Assembly: GCF_963676685.1 (NCBI RefSeq)
Contig: NC_092355.1
Span: 64,143,613-64,207,612, forward strand
Direction of reading: 5' to 3'
Length of the DNA: 64,000 nucleotides
From: Mytilus edulis
Taxonomy: Eukaryota > Mollusca > Bivalvia > Mytilida > Mytilidae
The translations under genes were made by a program, and so were the position numbers. The notes below the pieces were generated by a model. It saw nothing but the letters and a program-made list of their open reading frames with translations, was not told the DNA's origin and made no database searches. How positions within the stretch are numbered: the stretch's first letter is position 1; every line of letters begins with the position of its first letter. Below, piece by piece: positions 12,605 to 25,278 of the stretch.

Positions 12605-14227
12605 TTTGAAAATTTAGAATGAACAATGCTCTTAAATATAAATCGCTACCAGAGTCTTAGATATGTTTATATATATTCAGCAAATTCATTGATACAAACA
12701 CTCCAAATCATATGGGACAAACAATAAACGACAAACAATATGAGAAACAACAAAAACCACTTCCACTCAGCCACAGGGTCCTGTCTTGGACAGTTACATA
12801 AGGAAAATGAAAAGGTTAGACATGTTGGTAAAACCTACGTTCTAACCTGGCAGAGTGCTATATTCGTACAACATAAATACAAACTATAAAAATCAGCTAA
12901 AAAGGGTTTTAGATATTATATCGATACAAAGAAGAAAACATCTAACAGTTCGAGAATAATATTGAACAATGATAACTCAATTGTACCAGTGTGTTACCGT
13001 CAAAGTCCACAATTCATCTTAATTCCACAACGCCGCTAAGGTTCACCAAATAATTCCACTTAGATCCATAACTCCGCTAATGTCCGTACTCTTTTCACTT
13101 ATTTCAAAAGCTCGGCTGAAATCCACAAATAATTTCCGCTAAAGTCCACAAAATAACACCGTTTTTAATCATAAACAATCAATGTGTTTTTTTTTTTATC
13201 CCGGTAGTACATGACAACGTATGGGCTTTTGTTCTTGGTATAGTTTCTTTTTTTTTCTATTCCAGTTTGATTAATGAAAAAAACCATACAGTATCTGTTG
13301 ACAATTTTGTTTTATTTATTTGATCTTTGTATTTTGATGATTAGATCAGTGAATCAAACAGGCCAATTTGATCATAATTTCTGAAAAGTTATCTATTTAA
13401 ATTAAATCCGTTTGTTAATACATAATTACTGCATCCTCAAATACTGTATTTTCCTTTACAATCTATTTTTGACATAGCTAATGTACTGAGAAAAAGTTCA
13501 CATGAAGACAAATAAAGGTTATTTATATAGAATAGCTTGCAAACAGAACTTGGACAAATGATTGCCTCGAAAAAATTGGCAGAACAGGATACATCATCAT
13601 GACCCCATGTACCTGCATATATAAGAAGATGTAGTATGAGTCACAATGAAACCACTCTCCATCCAATACTTTTGTATTGATTATTTCTATCGTATTAACA
13701 TATTTAAAAAACTACATTTAATTTATAATTATCATAACAAGCCTGTTAAAACTGATTTTTTTTCCTTTTTAGTGTTTATAATTGAATTTATTAAAAAAAG
13801 TGAAAGAAAGTTTTTACTTCAAGCATTTCATTTGATTAGCAATTCAATGATCAATGAACATGAGAAAAATCTTTTCAGACAAACATGGAGGTCGTATAAA
13901 TAAATGTATTCTTTGCATCAAATTTTAGTCAATTTTTTGTTTAAAGTATCTCGAAAGCAATCTTAATCCATAAATAAAATCTTTGACCAATGAATCACTA
14001 AAGTAGGTATAATAATAACTCTTTATTCCGAAAGCAATACAGCTTATAGGATACATACACAATTGTACACCAATATAATAATTCAACAAGAGATATATAA
14101 TGTATATAAATATAAGGTGTGCATGAAAGAACATATATTACATAATACATAATACATAATACGCAATACGAGCGGAGAATGATATAATACTTAAATAATG
14201 TGAGTACAAAAATATGATTTACTACAA
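12605..14227. repeat. intergenic; repeat tail, degenerate CCGCTAA motif array, short microsatellite
   Basis: About 12720-12880 resembles tails of the RT-linked repeats (CAGGGTCCTGTCTTGGACAG region). Around 13005-13165 a motif like CCGCTAAAGTCCACAAA recurs four or five times in degenerate form. At 13620-13670 there is the recurrent AAGAAGATGTAGTATGAG repeat end. Around 14140-14170 CATAATA-type units repeat. No gene recognised. Confidence 0.4.
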
Positions 14228-14509
14228 TCAAATTCTAAGTTTTTCTGCAGATTTAAGAAATATACCTAAGTTATTCAATTCTTTAATATTTCTGACAGAT
14301 AACAACTGGATAAGTTTGTATGTAGAAGGATTTCTCCAATAATACTTTTTTATATACTTTTCTCGAATTTGACTATATCTTTTACATTCAAGTATAAAAT
14401 GATATTCATCTTCAATAGAGCTAGTATTACAATTTGTACATAGTTTATTATAGTACGGCGGCTTTGTGACCAATTGTGCACATCCTGCTTCAAGCATGAA
14501 ATTTAGCAT
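14228..14509 (-). pseudogene. 3' end of a non-LTR retrotransposon ORF
   Basis: The 93-codon frame contains LCTNCNTSSIEDEYHFILEC, a Cys-X2-Cys...His...Cys arrangement followed by YIKKYYWRNPS and a hydrophobic/basic tail. This is typical of the extreme C-terminus of LINE-type reverse transcriptase polyproteins in invertebrates. No RT palm is found upstream on the minus strand, so this is a 5'-truncated dead copy, the usual result of LINE insertion. Confidence 0.65.
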
Positions 14510-15019
14510 AGACCTTTCTCAACCATTACTCTTTTAGTTCAGATAGGGAGGCATTTACAAAAATGTCACATTTCCGTGAAAATCCAAAATGGCTGACTTC
14601 ATACTTAATTCAGCCCAATATCAAAGGCTAGTATGTGAAAAGATGTTTCTATCATGCTACTATCATAATATTTGGTAAAACCTTTTTTCTACTTTTAGAT
14701 ATATAATGTAGATTATATGTCTTGAAAAACCTTACTTCCGGTTAAACCTAATATGGCGTACATTGTACTAAAATAAGCTTATTTTTAAGGGAGGTAATAT
14801 CCAAAATGGCGGATATAGAAATATCAATTTCTTATCTATATATTCAACTTTTTTCAAAATGTAAAGACAATTTTGTTTTTTGTGCTGGTTGTAAATGTTT
14901 AAAAACATAGTTGACACTTCCGGTAAAAAAAGAACAATCTGGCGTCAATTTCTTCGATGTAGAGTTTTGGATAGATTGATTAAAACAAAATAAATTTACT
15001 AAAGTACACAAATATTTTT
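14510..15019. other. intergenic; imperfect AAAATGGC-containing motifs
   Basis: Contains several copies of a motif like CCAAAATGGCNGA (near 14585 and 14800) and CTTCCGGT (near 14732 and 14916), suggesting a decayed dispersed repeat. No gene. Confidence 0.35.
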
Positions 15020-16380
15020 AACACTACTACTACTATTCGGCCAAAAATACATGTTTATTTACGATTACCACTACATATACACAAGGCAGACTACTGTAGA
15101 CCCGATTTTTCACATAACAACGATCGACCGCATTTTCCTTTCTAACATCCACATGCACAAGCTTCTGACAAAATGATGAGGCATCAGAAAGAGTTTTTAT
15201 TAAAGGGATCCTCTGTCCTTTCGCCATCCATTAGCGCCTGTATTGGGTAGCATAGGAGCAAATTCCAAGCTCGTCCCCTTTAACACCTGCCTTAGTATAT
15301 TGCACGTTTTACGTGCTAGAAAAGACTAGACCAAATTGAGGAAATAGCCTCAATTAGCCTTCCCTTTTGCGCTAATGTTTATTTTCATGCTTCGTTAACC
15401 ATGTTAACCCCATCTGTTAAGTTTGTGCGATCTTACAGTTAAACCCCGGTGATATCGATTCTTTATGTTAACGTCACATCTTCAAATGCCATCAACGTCT
15501 CTCACGCAGTCTTTTTTCTTTTCAAGCAAAGAGAGAACTGTATCACAACCGGTAAAGGCATGGATCACAATAAGTGTGTGTGATCACTCATTGCCTAGTG
15601 CATTTAAATGGTCATTGATAGATATTAGTATCCTGATCATTTGTTGCTACAACTACCATATGCATTCGAGAACTCATCCACTCGTGGTACAGTTTTAAAG
15701 TATTGTATTGAGGTAAGGACATAATACCCAATCAGCATACTCGTTAGGTCGTAAATACATGTTTATTCACAATCGGAGCTGATTTTCCACATTTACAAAG
15801 ACTGGTATTGTTTCTTACATCCATAATGTACAAGCACCTAATAAGATGAAGAGGTTTCATTAAGAGTTGTCCAAAAGGGTTCCCATGGATCATATTTGTT
15901 CCTTCGCCATTCATAAGCGTCTGGACTAGTTAGCATAGGAACCAATTTCAAGCTTGTTACCCATTCATACCCACCATGGTAAATTGTTCGCTTTACATGC
16001 TGAAAAACACCAGACCGAGTCGTGGGAATAGCCTCAATTAGTCTTTCCTCTTCCGAAATCGCATGTATTCTTGCTTTGTGCTTAAGTCACATCTTCAAAC
16101 GCCACCCATGTCACCAACGCAGTTCCTTTTCCATCAAACATGTTATCTCTCAATGCCCAGTGCATTTCAAAGGTCATGTATAGATATATATCTTAAGTTT
16201 TTCCTACTTCCAAATGCAAACCAAAGTTTGTCTGCCGCTTCGTACCGGAATAGCGAAACAGCAATGACATCAGTATCGACGGTTTGAGTCATGACTCCGT
16301 TAAGTCTGAGTTTTACTGCATCAGACACATCCATCTTGATTCTAGTGTAAGTCTCTTCGTGTAAACATGGTGCAAACTTG
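15020..16380 (-). pseudogene. degenerate tandem copies of a repeat-borne ORF (DTDV...TGCDT...Cys-rich family)
   Basis: On the minus strand 16370-16050 reads, with breaks, LNGVMTQTVDTDVIAVSLF, then DKLWFAFGSRKNLRYISIHD and a piece resembling TWVAFEDVT. A second copy at 15700-15450 gives AFTGCDTV and KKTAWETLMAFEDVT. At 15920-15760 the frame EWRRNKYDPWEPFWTTLNET appears, and at 15227-15033 SDASSFCQKLVHVDVRK. From memory these are the successive blocks of a dispersed, function-unknown protein family common in cnidarian, mollusc and fish repeats, with a Cys-rich C-terminus. The copies are in tandem with a period of about 700 bp and are riddled with stops. Family assignment rests on motif recall only. 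Confidence 0.55.
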
Positions 16381-17015
16381 AAGCATCATCAAATGGTGGA
16401 TAACACTGAACATCCTGAACATTTCTTGCTACAACTATCTTTTCCTCAAAATTGTATTGAGCAAGCTGCTGTGAATGATAACTAAAAAGTTCTTTCTTAT
16501 TGTCGTCATCTCTCAGAAAACTTTGTTAATTTTGAGGAATTTCTTTTGACCCTGAATACGTCTGTGTATTCCCTTTCCCCAAAATGTAGCTCTTGCCTCT
16601 TGTAGAAGCCTTCAAACTACCAGTATTGTCTATGTCCGAGATGACATCCACTATTGTTACAGTTTCAATGTCTTTCCTAACAAGTATGCTGATTGGGTAT
16701 TATGTCCTTACCTTAATAAAATTCCTTAAAACTGTAACAAGAGAGGATGAAATCTTTGATGAGTATGGTAGTTGTAGCAACAAAGGCTCAGGATGTTCAG
16801 TGTTATCCACCACGTGAGGTATTTCAAGTTAGCACCATGGCAAAACACTTTGAATTAATATCTTTCAATGGCCTTTCAAAATTTACTAGGCAATTAGTGA
16901 TCAAACATACTAATTGTGATCAATGCCTTTACCGGTTGTGATATGGTTCTCTCTCTGTTTGAAAAGAAAAAAGACTGCGTGGGAGACATTGATTGCATTT
17001 GAAGATATGACCTTA
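15470..17015. repeat. large inverted repeat built from the same ORF family
   Basis: About 15470-15760 is the inverted counterpart of about 16670-17010. For example GCATACTCGTTAGG at 15738 pairs with CCTAACAAGTATGC at 16676, and ACGCAGTCTTTTTTC at 15507 pairs with GAAAAAAGACTGCG at 16964. Plus-strand pieces at 16780-17005 (GTTGTAGCAACAAAGGCTCA; AFTGCDMV; KTAWETLIAFEDMT with one frameshift) mirror minus-strand pieces at 16450 and 15500. The arms are interrupted but could form a long hairpin. Confidence 0.65.
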
Positions 17016-18648
17016 AAAAAAAGAATGATTTTGAATTCTGTGATTGTCGATAATGCCTGTGATTATACATTTAATGCACTAAAAATTTGATTCTATTTAG
17101 CCTATCATTTGAACTCATTTTATTAAATGCATCACTTGGCTTCCACTTTGTCAAGAACAGGACTACTGACCTAGCTATGGGAATAACCAACGTTCACATA
17201 ACACTGTCTGTGGTGTAACTCTCACACAACATTAAGCGCTAACTTTGATACATCTACTGTCGTATAGTTTTCAATCAGACCTTGATAATTTATTTTAATT
17301 TTAATGTTCACAACACATATTGATGAACCATTCTTAACTGTACTTGTGTTTCTGTTGTCTCATCAAAGAGGGACGAAAGATACCAGATGGACAGTCATAC
17401 TCATAGATAGTACAGAACACAAAACATGGACAACGAAAGACTAAGCAACACAAACCCCTCCAAAAATTTGGTGTGATCTCAAGTTTTCCGGAAGGGTATG
17501 CAGATCCTGCTCAACATGTGGCAGCCGTCGTGTTGTGTCTATATTAAGATCCGGTAAATAGTCTAATTAAGTAAGTCACATTCATGAAATCTACAAGAAC
17601 AGGGATTTTGTCCCTATTAGATCTATTTTTTGTTTGTAAATAGTCCCAGTTTTCAAAAATAACAATATCATCAGTAGTTTCCACTTTGAACAAAGAATCA
17701 CGTATCGAAATAACCGATAATCCAAAAATAATATTAGCAAACATCAATCGTCAAACTTGAAAGTAATTCGGTAGACTGTCAATGAAAATCGGTTTCACAG
17801 TTGACCTTGAACATGTTTTAATTATAAAACCATAATCCCGTCTATGTTTAAAGAATAAGACTTATCACCAATTGAGATCGATCACAAAATTAGTACTTGC
17901 TATTATCACGATCAACACTTCAGCTGTGAATCTGTATCTGCTTAACCTGCAGAAGCCTCTAAAATCACTTGCATCCTTTTCTTAAGTCCTTAACTTCGTG
18001 TTATGATTTGTAAACTGTTTTGGGAATTTTTGTGTTTTTTTCCTTTTTTTGAATTATGATTTCTCTTTTGGTATTCCATTATTTTGTAAGCTAATGGACA
18101 TATAGCTGCTGATGTTCATGGATAGTTTTCGAGAAAATCGACAAAAACATTGAAACTGGTATAAAATCGTTTTCAAACCTATAAAGCATTTTTCGTAGAG
18201 CTTTTGTTGCTGTTCCTTTCAACATCGTTTTTAGGTATTACGAGGATATTAATACAAATCAACAATTTTATTGATAACTGTGTTAGGGAGTATCTGAAAA
18301 TTTTGAACGGAATGAAACATAGTTATATGTAAATATATACTGCGACAGATTTTTCTCTCCATTTTGCCATTAATAGGTCAAGATGGTACAATATAAATGG
18401 GACGTAAATCTGATACAATTACTCTCACATACAATCAAAGCCGGGAGTCCCTTGCCTGTTTTCATATCTGTGTTTTGCATTTATAAGTTAATTTTGTTTG
18501 TTAAACAAACATAAACCTTAGGTATTAAATTAACAGATGTGTGGAAAGGTCGAAAATGAAAGAAAACGGGTTCGTCATTAACAGTTTTCTGTCAATTTAA
18601 TTCCGATTACTAGTTTGTTAATGTTAATTCAAGTGAAATTTTGAACAT
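17016..18648. repeat. intergenic; RT-element tail at about 17360-17590
   Basis: The segment 17364-17590 (GAGGGACGAAAGATACCAG ... GTTTTCCGGAAGGGTATGCA ... GGCAGCCGTCGTGTTG) is the reverse complement of the tail that follows the RT relics at 37.9 and 62.3 kb; related copies lie at 41673-41790 and 42530-42780. The remainder is AT-rich without a recognised gene. Confidence 0.55.
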
Positions 18649-18654
18649 TTTATT
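18649..18654 (-). terminator. candidate polyadenylation signal for the VLIG-like gene
   Basis: AATAAA on the minus strand about 200 nt after the stop codon of the giant exon. Position and sequence fit, but the region is AT-rich, so the motif could be by chance. Confidence 0.35.
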
Positions 18655-18850
18655 TCAAATATCAAATTGATTCAGAATCAGTTGTATATTTACAGGCACA
18701 AGTTCTACCAGTTTATGATTAAAGGACTTTAACTTTTTAAAGGACTATTTTGTTGTCTTTATAACGTTTTTCTTGTTAAATCAATGACTATAGGTTGTAC
18801 AATTATGTCATAACAACATCCAGCGTATCTTTGGTATTGCACGTGGAATA

Positions 18851-21800
18851 TTAGGTAAGAGAATCAATTGCATCCTGGAAAGAGAGCTCCTCTGAATTAT
18901 TTTCTGACGGCATATAGCGATATGCCTCGCACAACTCTTTTTGGAATTTTGACATGAACCAACGCCAGTATTTTGGTGGTTGACAGACAGGTATTGTTTC
19001 AATAGTCCATTCAGGTATCAGTGTTTTATATTTACTGTACGGCAATTTACATTTTCCTTCGCATTTCCCGGGGCACTTATGTTTACTATCAAAAATGGCA
19101 TCACAAAGGAATGTTTCACTTGAGGAAACTAAACAATTGCAAGGCATCGTTGCCATCATCTTAGTGGATTTCCTCCGTATACCCCATAAAGCTGGAGGTC
19201 TGTGCTCAATGCATGCATGAGTTTCCCCTCTGTGTTGATAGTTCTTCTTACAACTTTCTTTACAAAAAGGGCATTCAGCTCTGCATCCCCATAACTGTTT
19301 GAACACTTTTTGGTAAGGAGATTTTGCCCACTTTACATTTTCTGCAGTTTGATTTTTGAATTGATCTTTTATAGTTTCCCTTAATTGTTTAAGCTCGCCG
19401 ATTATAAGTTTCTTGTAATTATAAATATCTACGATTTCATCTTCAATATCTGTTAGAAATATACCATTTGGGACCATGAAAGTGGTATTAAACTTCTGCT
19501 CAAATAATTTATACCATAAACATATTTTCTGCTTATTACTACAACAGTTTTCGTTGAAATATTTTGTAGCATGGTCAATGCTTTCCTCAATTTTTTCAAA
19601 GATTATAGTGATGTGCTTCTCTGCAATTTTTGTGTATTCATTGTCGTGGCCTTTGGTGATGAACATTTTTACATTAATTAACTCTGTTAGATAATCGAGC
19701 GCATATAAATAACTGTCGTCAAGAAATTGCCTATATTCATCAAAGTCAGATTTGTGTACCAGGTATGTCATTATTCCTATCATTAGGTTATGCTTTGTAT
19801 TATAAATGCCAGGAATTATACTTTTAACCACATCTGCAGGTATGTTTTGTTGAACGGTTTCCGTGATAAATTTCTGCATCTTTTTTACAAACAAATTTGC
19901 CATTCTCATTTCTATTGTTTTGTCTTTCACCATGCCTAAAAAGTCTCCTAAATATGTTTGTCTTTCAGACTCCGTTTGTTTTTTCAAATCATTTTTCTCC
20001 ATCCATTCTTTATTTAAATCAGTAAAAACTTTCCCTATGTACATTCTTATATGCACTGCCAGTTTTGCACGAAGTTTTGTTGTCAGTGAAAAAGAGTTAC
20101 TGGTGTTTGAATTATTTGCGTATAGGTCTTCAATCAAAAATCTAAATACTATTGTAGCATACGACTCTTTGAATGGAAGATATTCCTTTTGTAATGAAGA
20201 AATATAAGTATCAATTTTTTTCATTATTATGTTGATTGTTTTGAAAGCATTGAGCTTAAGTTTTAACAAAACTGCATCTTTTGACTGATCAACATCTATT
20301 GGGAATGGCGATGTGATATGATCATCATGAAGCTGATTCAATGGAATACTATTTACAAGTGTTTTCATTGTGCGATATTCATCTAAGTTATATTTTTTTA
20401 TTTCGTCTTGTAACCACGGAGTTTCTAAATGAAACATTTCAAACATTTTTTTTTGAACGATCTTGTCAACTGACAACATGTTTTCATCTTTGATGGAATA
20501 GATACCGTCCAACCATTTAACCCACATTTCGTTAAAATGATAAATCGTGTCTTTTTCTGATAACTCATTTGTTTTACATTTCGCAACCAGATCTTGAGCT
20601 TTTTCTTTTAGTTCTCTCATATGTTTTTTCATTTTAGATATTTGATCTAAGGAGGACTGGTGCCGTTTTTTCAGACGTTGTATTTTATTTTGTCCTTTCG
20701 TTATAAGTAGTTCTCTCAGTTCATTAAGTTGTAATGTTTTGCATCCTTTATACTGCTTCATTATATCTCTAAATCTGTTTGTCTCTATAAAATTCAGGAA
20801 CTCCTCTTTTCTCAAAGTAAAATGGTTTTCTAACGTTTTCTTTAATTTTTCGCAAGACATTACACAAACACACTCAAGTTTTTCCTCTGTACATTGAGCA
20901 ATTTTATCACTTGTCTTAGAGATCAATTCGTCAGTTATCAATTCGAGTTCCCATGTATGAATTTGAAATTCTGAATCCATTTCTCTGTAAACTCTGATTT
21001 CAAGACTGTTCTGGAAACTGAACAAAAAATTATCTGTAAGTATTCCTTTACAAAAATCTTCAATTCTTGTATATGTTTCATTTACAGAATAGCTTGTTCC
21101 ATGTTGTTTTGCAATGCTATGTAGTATGTGTCGTTTTAAACTTAAAACCTTTGTACTGTAACCTGGTGTAACAGTCGCCATTGGAGGTTCTCCTTGCCAT
21201 AAGTCGGGAAAATACCATACGTCCTTATCAGCATTTATTCCAATAACTTGTTTAAATGAGAATATATCAGAACGATCTAGACTTGTAGCAGCTTCTTTGA
21301 CCACTGTGTCTAATGTATGTATAAGTTTGTCTCTTTCTTCTTGCAATCTGTCGAATGCATCATGGGCACTCACATTTTGATGTACAAATACGCACCGTTG
21401 TTCTAGTTTTATATTATTGTTTGCCATTTTCAGTCTTAAACAAGCATGGACGGCAATTTGAAGGAAGTTAATTATTTGGGATGTATTTTCACCTTTAATG
21501 TTCAATATAGTAATATTTCCAAGACCAATTGCAAACGTGGCAAGTTCATTTTCGAATTTACGCCGGTCTGTCGTGTCATTCTGAATCCCTTCTGTGTCAA
21601 GAATAAGTAAATAATTGAATGGTAAGGTACGGTCTTCAACTTTAATAAGCTGCATAAATACACCACGAGTACATTTCCCGGCGCTTACTGCAAAGTGCAG
21701 TCCAAACATGGTATTAAGAAGTGTAGACTTTCCAGAACTTTGTATACCAAGTACAGATATAACATATACCGTTGTATCACCAATGTCTTCTTTAAGATGA

Positions 21801-23535
21801 CTAAAAACGGCTTTTACCCATTGCAATGGCACCATACCAGTGTCTCCGTCCATCAATTCAAATGGAAAACCAAACTGTAGCATGCTGCTAACAAACGATG
21901 GAAATATTCTAGCATCCCATTTATAGATGTTTTCTCGTGGAAATGTGTCGACAATTGAAAACGCCTGACCCATTTCTCGTATGAAATGTTCATAGCAAGG
22001 TGCTAATTTGAACTGTTTCTGTTTATATTTGTTAACGGTTCTTAACCTTTCCTCCATTAGTGATTTTATCCATGCAATGAAAAAAAGAGTTTCGTTAGTA
22101 TTTCTATTATCATAACCTTGACTGAGCCTGTTGCGTGCAAAATGTTGCAAGGTCCTACTTTTCTTAATCCAATTAAACTGTTCCTGTAGAATTTTTTTTT
22201 GAAGTTTTCTCCATATATCTTCATCTTCTTTCGACTTTGATCTAAATAATTCTTTCGTGCATTCGCATAATTTTTTCCATGTTGTATCTTGTAGTGGGAA
22301 AAACGGGCATTCGTAGTTTCCAGATTGTTTGTCTATAATATCTACTATATCCTTAGCCATTCTATAACCATCAACGGAAAAACTGTCATCTACAAACTTG
22401 ATATTTGATATCACTTCTGAAAATTGTTTTGCATTGTTTTTTGATAGAAAATCTAAAATATATCGTTTAAACCTTTTAACAAGTGCTAGATCAATTCCAC
22501 CAGCTACTTCGATACATTTTGTGCTTACGTCATTTTCTTTTATTTTTTCCTTGAAGCAGTTAAATTTAGCTTTGCTTCCATGTTCTCCCTTTTTGCAATC
22601 TATACCATAAATCATCAATTTACCAAAAGAATGCATCTTTTCAAGATGTAGGACAATATTGGATTTAGTTAAAATGTTGGCATCTATGTGAACAACTATA
22701 ACATCTGAAATAGAAAACACCAATCTGACTTCTTCGTCGTGTTCCAAACTGTTGCCCCTCAAATTCAAAAACATAACCACGTCTTGGAATGTAATTGGTG
22801 AATTGTCGTATGAACGGTTAGAAGGAACAAACCATGACGCCTCCACCATTCCATTTGTTATTAGTTTCTCGGTTTCGTACGATACACAAGTTTTTCTATT
22901 AAAAAATGTAGACATTGGTGGAAACGATATTAATTCGTTAATCATATTTGATTTGGAAACTGTGTCATGTGTCTGTGGTCCGACTCTAATGAAAGAAACT
23001 ATTTTAACAAGCTCCGACAGAGCATCATTCTCTACCCATTCTTCGCCCCTTTTTCTACTTATGACAATTTTCCGAAAAGCCCATTTTGACATGTTTAGTT
23101 TGTCTTCCAAATTGCGATAAATAAATGGTACAGCAAGTCGACAGAAAAACATTTTGGATAACAGTTCTTGTTGTAGAATAGGATCGCAACATAAATAAGT
23201 TAGAAGAAAGACATCTAACGGATGTAGGTGAATGTTATTTTTTTCAGACCTTTCGTCTTCATCTTCATCATAATCATAAAGAGCATTTAAATCTTCGTCT
23301 CTTCCCTTGTAGTTAAGGTTCATGAATTTTCTGAGTAACAACCAAGGGATAGACTTTTCAGTCACTTTTTCATCAGTAGAATTTTGAATGATTTCATTTA
23401 TCATTAGTAGAGAAATTTTTGAAGGATGAAACTCTTCCAATTTAAGATCTTTCAGCATATCTATCATACATTCTTTGCGTGATACATTAGAATGGGTTTC
23501 CGTTGAAATATCATCATGCGAACGTACTTCTTTTT
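18851..23535 (-). CDS. giant 3' exon of the VLIG-like gene
   Basis: A 4685-nt exon beginning after an acceptor with a strong T-run (ATTTTTTACAG) and ending at TAA. Its first two bases complete a Glu codon with the last base of 24983-25072. One exon holding the entire GTPase body is characteristic of vertebrate GVIN1 genes. It contains the GTPase motifs and the Cys/His-rich C-terminus described for the gene as a whole. Confidence 0.92.
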
Positions 23536-25232
23536 CTGTAAAAAATATTGCAACAAATCTGATGACAGTTCACATTAAGTGATAGTGTTTGGGATATTGC
23601 AAACAAATATTATTGTTTCTAAAAAAGAATATTTTTTTCAAGAGAAGAAGAAATAATCTACGTTTGACCCACTGAGAGGCCCAGCTTTAAATGATTTCGA
23701 CAACAATGGTAATTTTATTCAGATTTATGGCATAAACAGATATTTAATATATTCTCTTTAATATATACAAGCACAAAGATTACATATGAATTTGATAAAA
23801 GCGACAAATAATTGTAACAGGATGCTGTTACGAAGTATCCATGAACAAATGTCCCGCAATTCGTCATTCTCATGGTCGCCTGATACGCATACTTGACGAC
23901 TAGGGATTGACCCTGTATGTCATTAAAAACTTCTTGAAATGACGAACTGTAATATATATGGTCTAAGAGTGGAGATCTCAACTGTTTACAAGTTCTCAAA
24001 AGAGGAAATTGGAGTTGCCTTCATTATATTTGACTTTTTTTATAATATAGAATATATATGATTAGGGGTGGGGAAAATTGACCGTTTACAATTTCTCAAA
24101 CCAGAGGGGATTGGTGACCTTAGGAAACACACCAATATTTAATTTGATGTGTCTTATTGTCCAATACAAAAATATATATGGGTTAAGGGCTGTGATCTCG
24201 ACAAGCACATTCTCAAATTGAAGGGAGTGGAGGTGACCCCGAGATAACACTCTATATTTTATCTGATTAATTTTATCTAGTTCGGTCTATCACTTACTAT
24301 TTTCAAGTCATTTGAAAATTTTAAAAAATGAAATCCTATAGGGTTCTATAGTTAACCCATCCCTTCTTTAGATCCCTAAAAATATCCCTAAATAGACTAC
24401 AATGAACAAATAAAAGATTCATTACTCCCCTAGAAATGTTAGTCTAACACTTTATGGAACCCTAAGTAAATCCGATAAGCTGTTTTTGAGATTCGCTGAT
24501 GACAAATTTATCTTTCAAGCGATGGAAAAAAAGAAAAAGAATAAGAACGTAACAACACCAATAAGTCTCCAAACTTTGTTCGGGAGTCTTATCAAACATA
24601 TCCAGTTTCAACGAGCAAATTCTCATGAGTAAAACAATAATATTTTAATAACTTTCTCAAATAAGAAATGCAGATGGCATAATGAAGTGACACCAAAGCT
24701 CGAGCAGCAACATCAGTCAAATTCTTCCCCGATTTCTTTTTTGTCCTTCATGACAAATCAATCGATGAAACTAATTAAGGAAATTGATATAATTGACGGC
24801 ATGAAGACCTTATAATAGTTGGTTTATGTAATAACCAATATAACAATGAACTGTTTTGCATTCATACAATTGGAAAAGTGGTGTTCTTCAAATGAGTTTG
24901 ATCTCGAAAAATAAAATAGAAAAATATATTTTAAAAACCTTTCGAACATATAGGTTATAACAATTAATTTATGCTAAAATACCTGGTCGACTGCTACGAG
25001 TTTCGTTTGAATTTGGAATATCAAAACAAACATCACGCAGATCATTGGTAAGTTCACTGGGAATTGTAACATCTGAAAACAAATAGATGAATACAGCATG
25101 TATAAATTACACACTCCTATTCCTAAATCTAAATTTGTAATACAAAGCGATAAATATATGTGAGCTCTTGTATTTTTGTATTCAACAGAAAATTAAATGT
25201 TCGTAAAAAAAAGCTACATACATGTGTTATTC

Positions 25233-25278
<46 letters not shown>

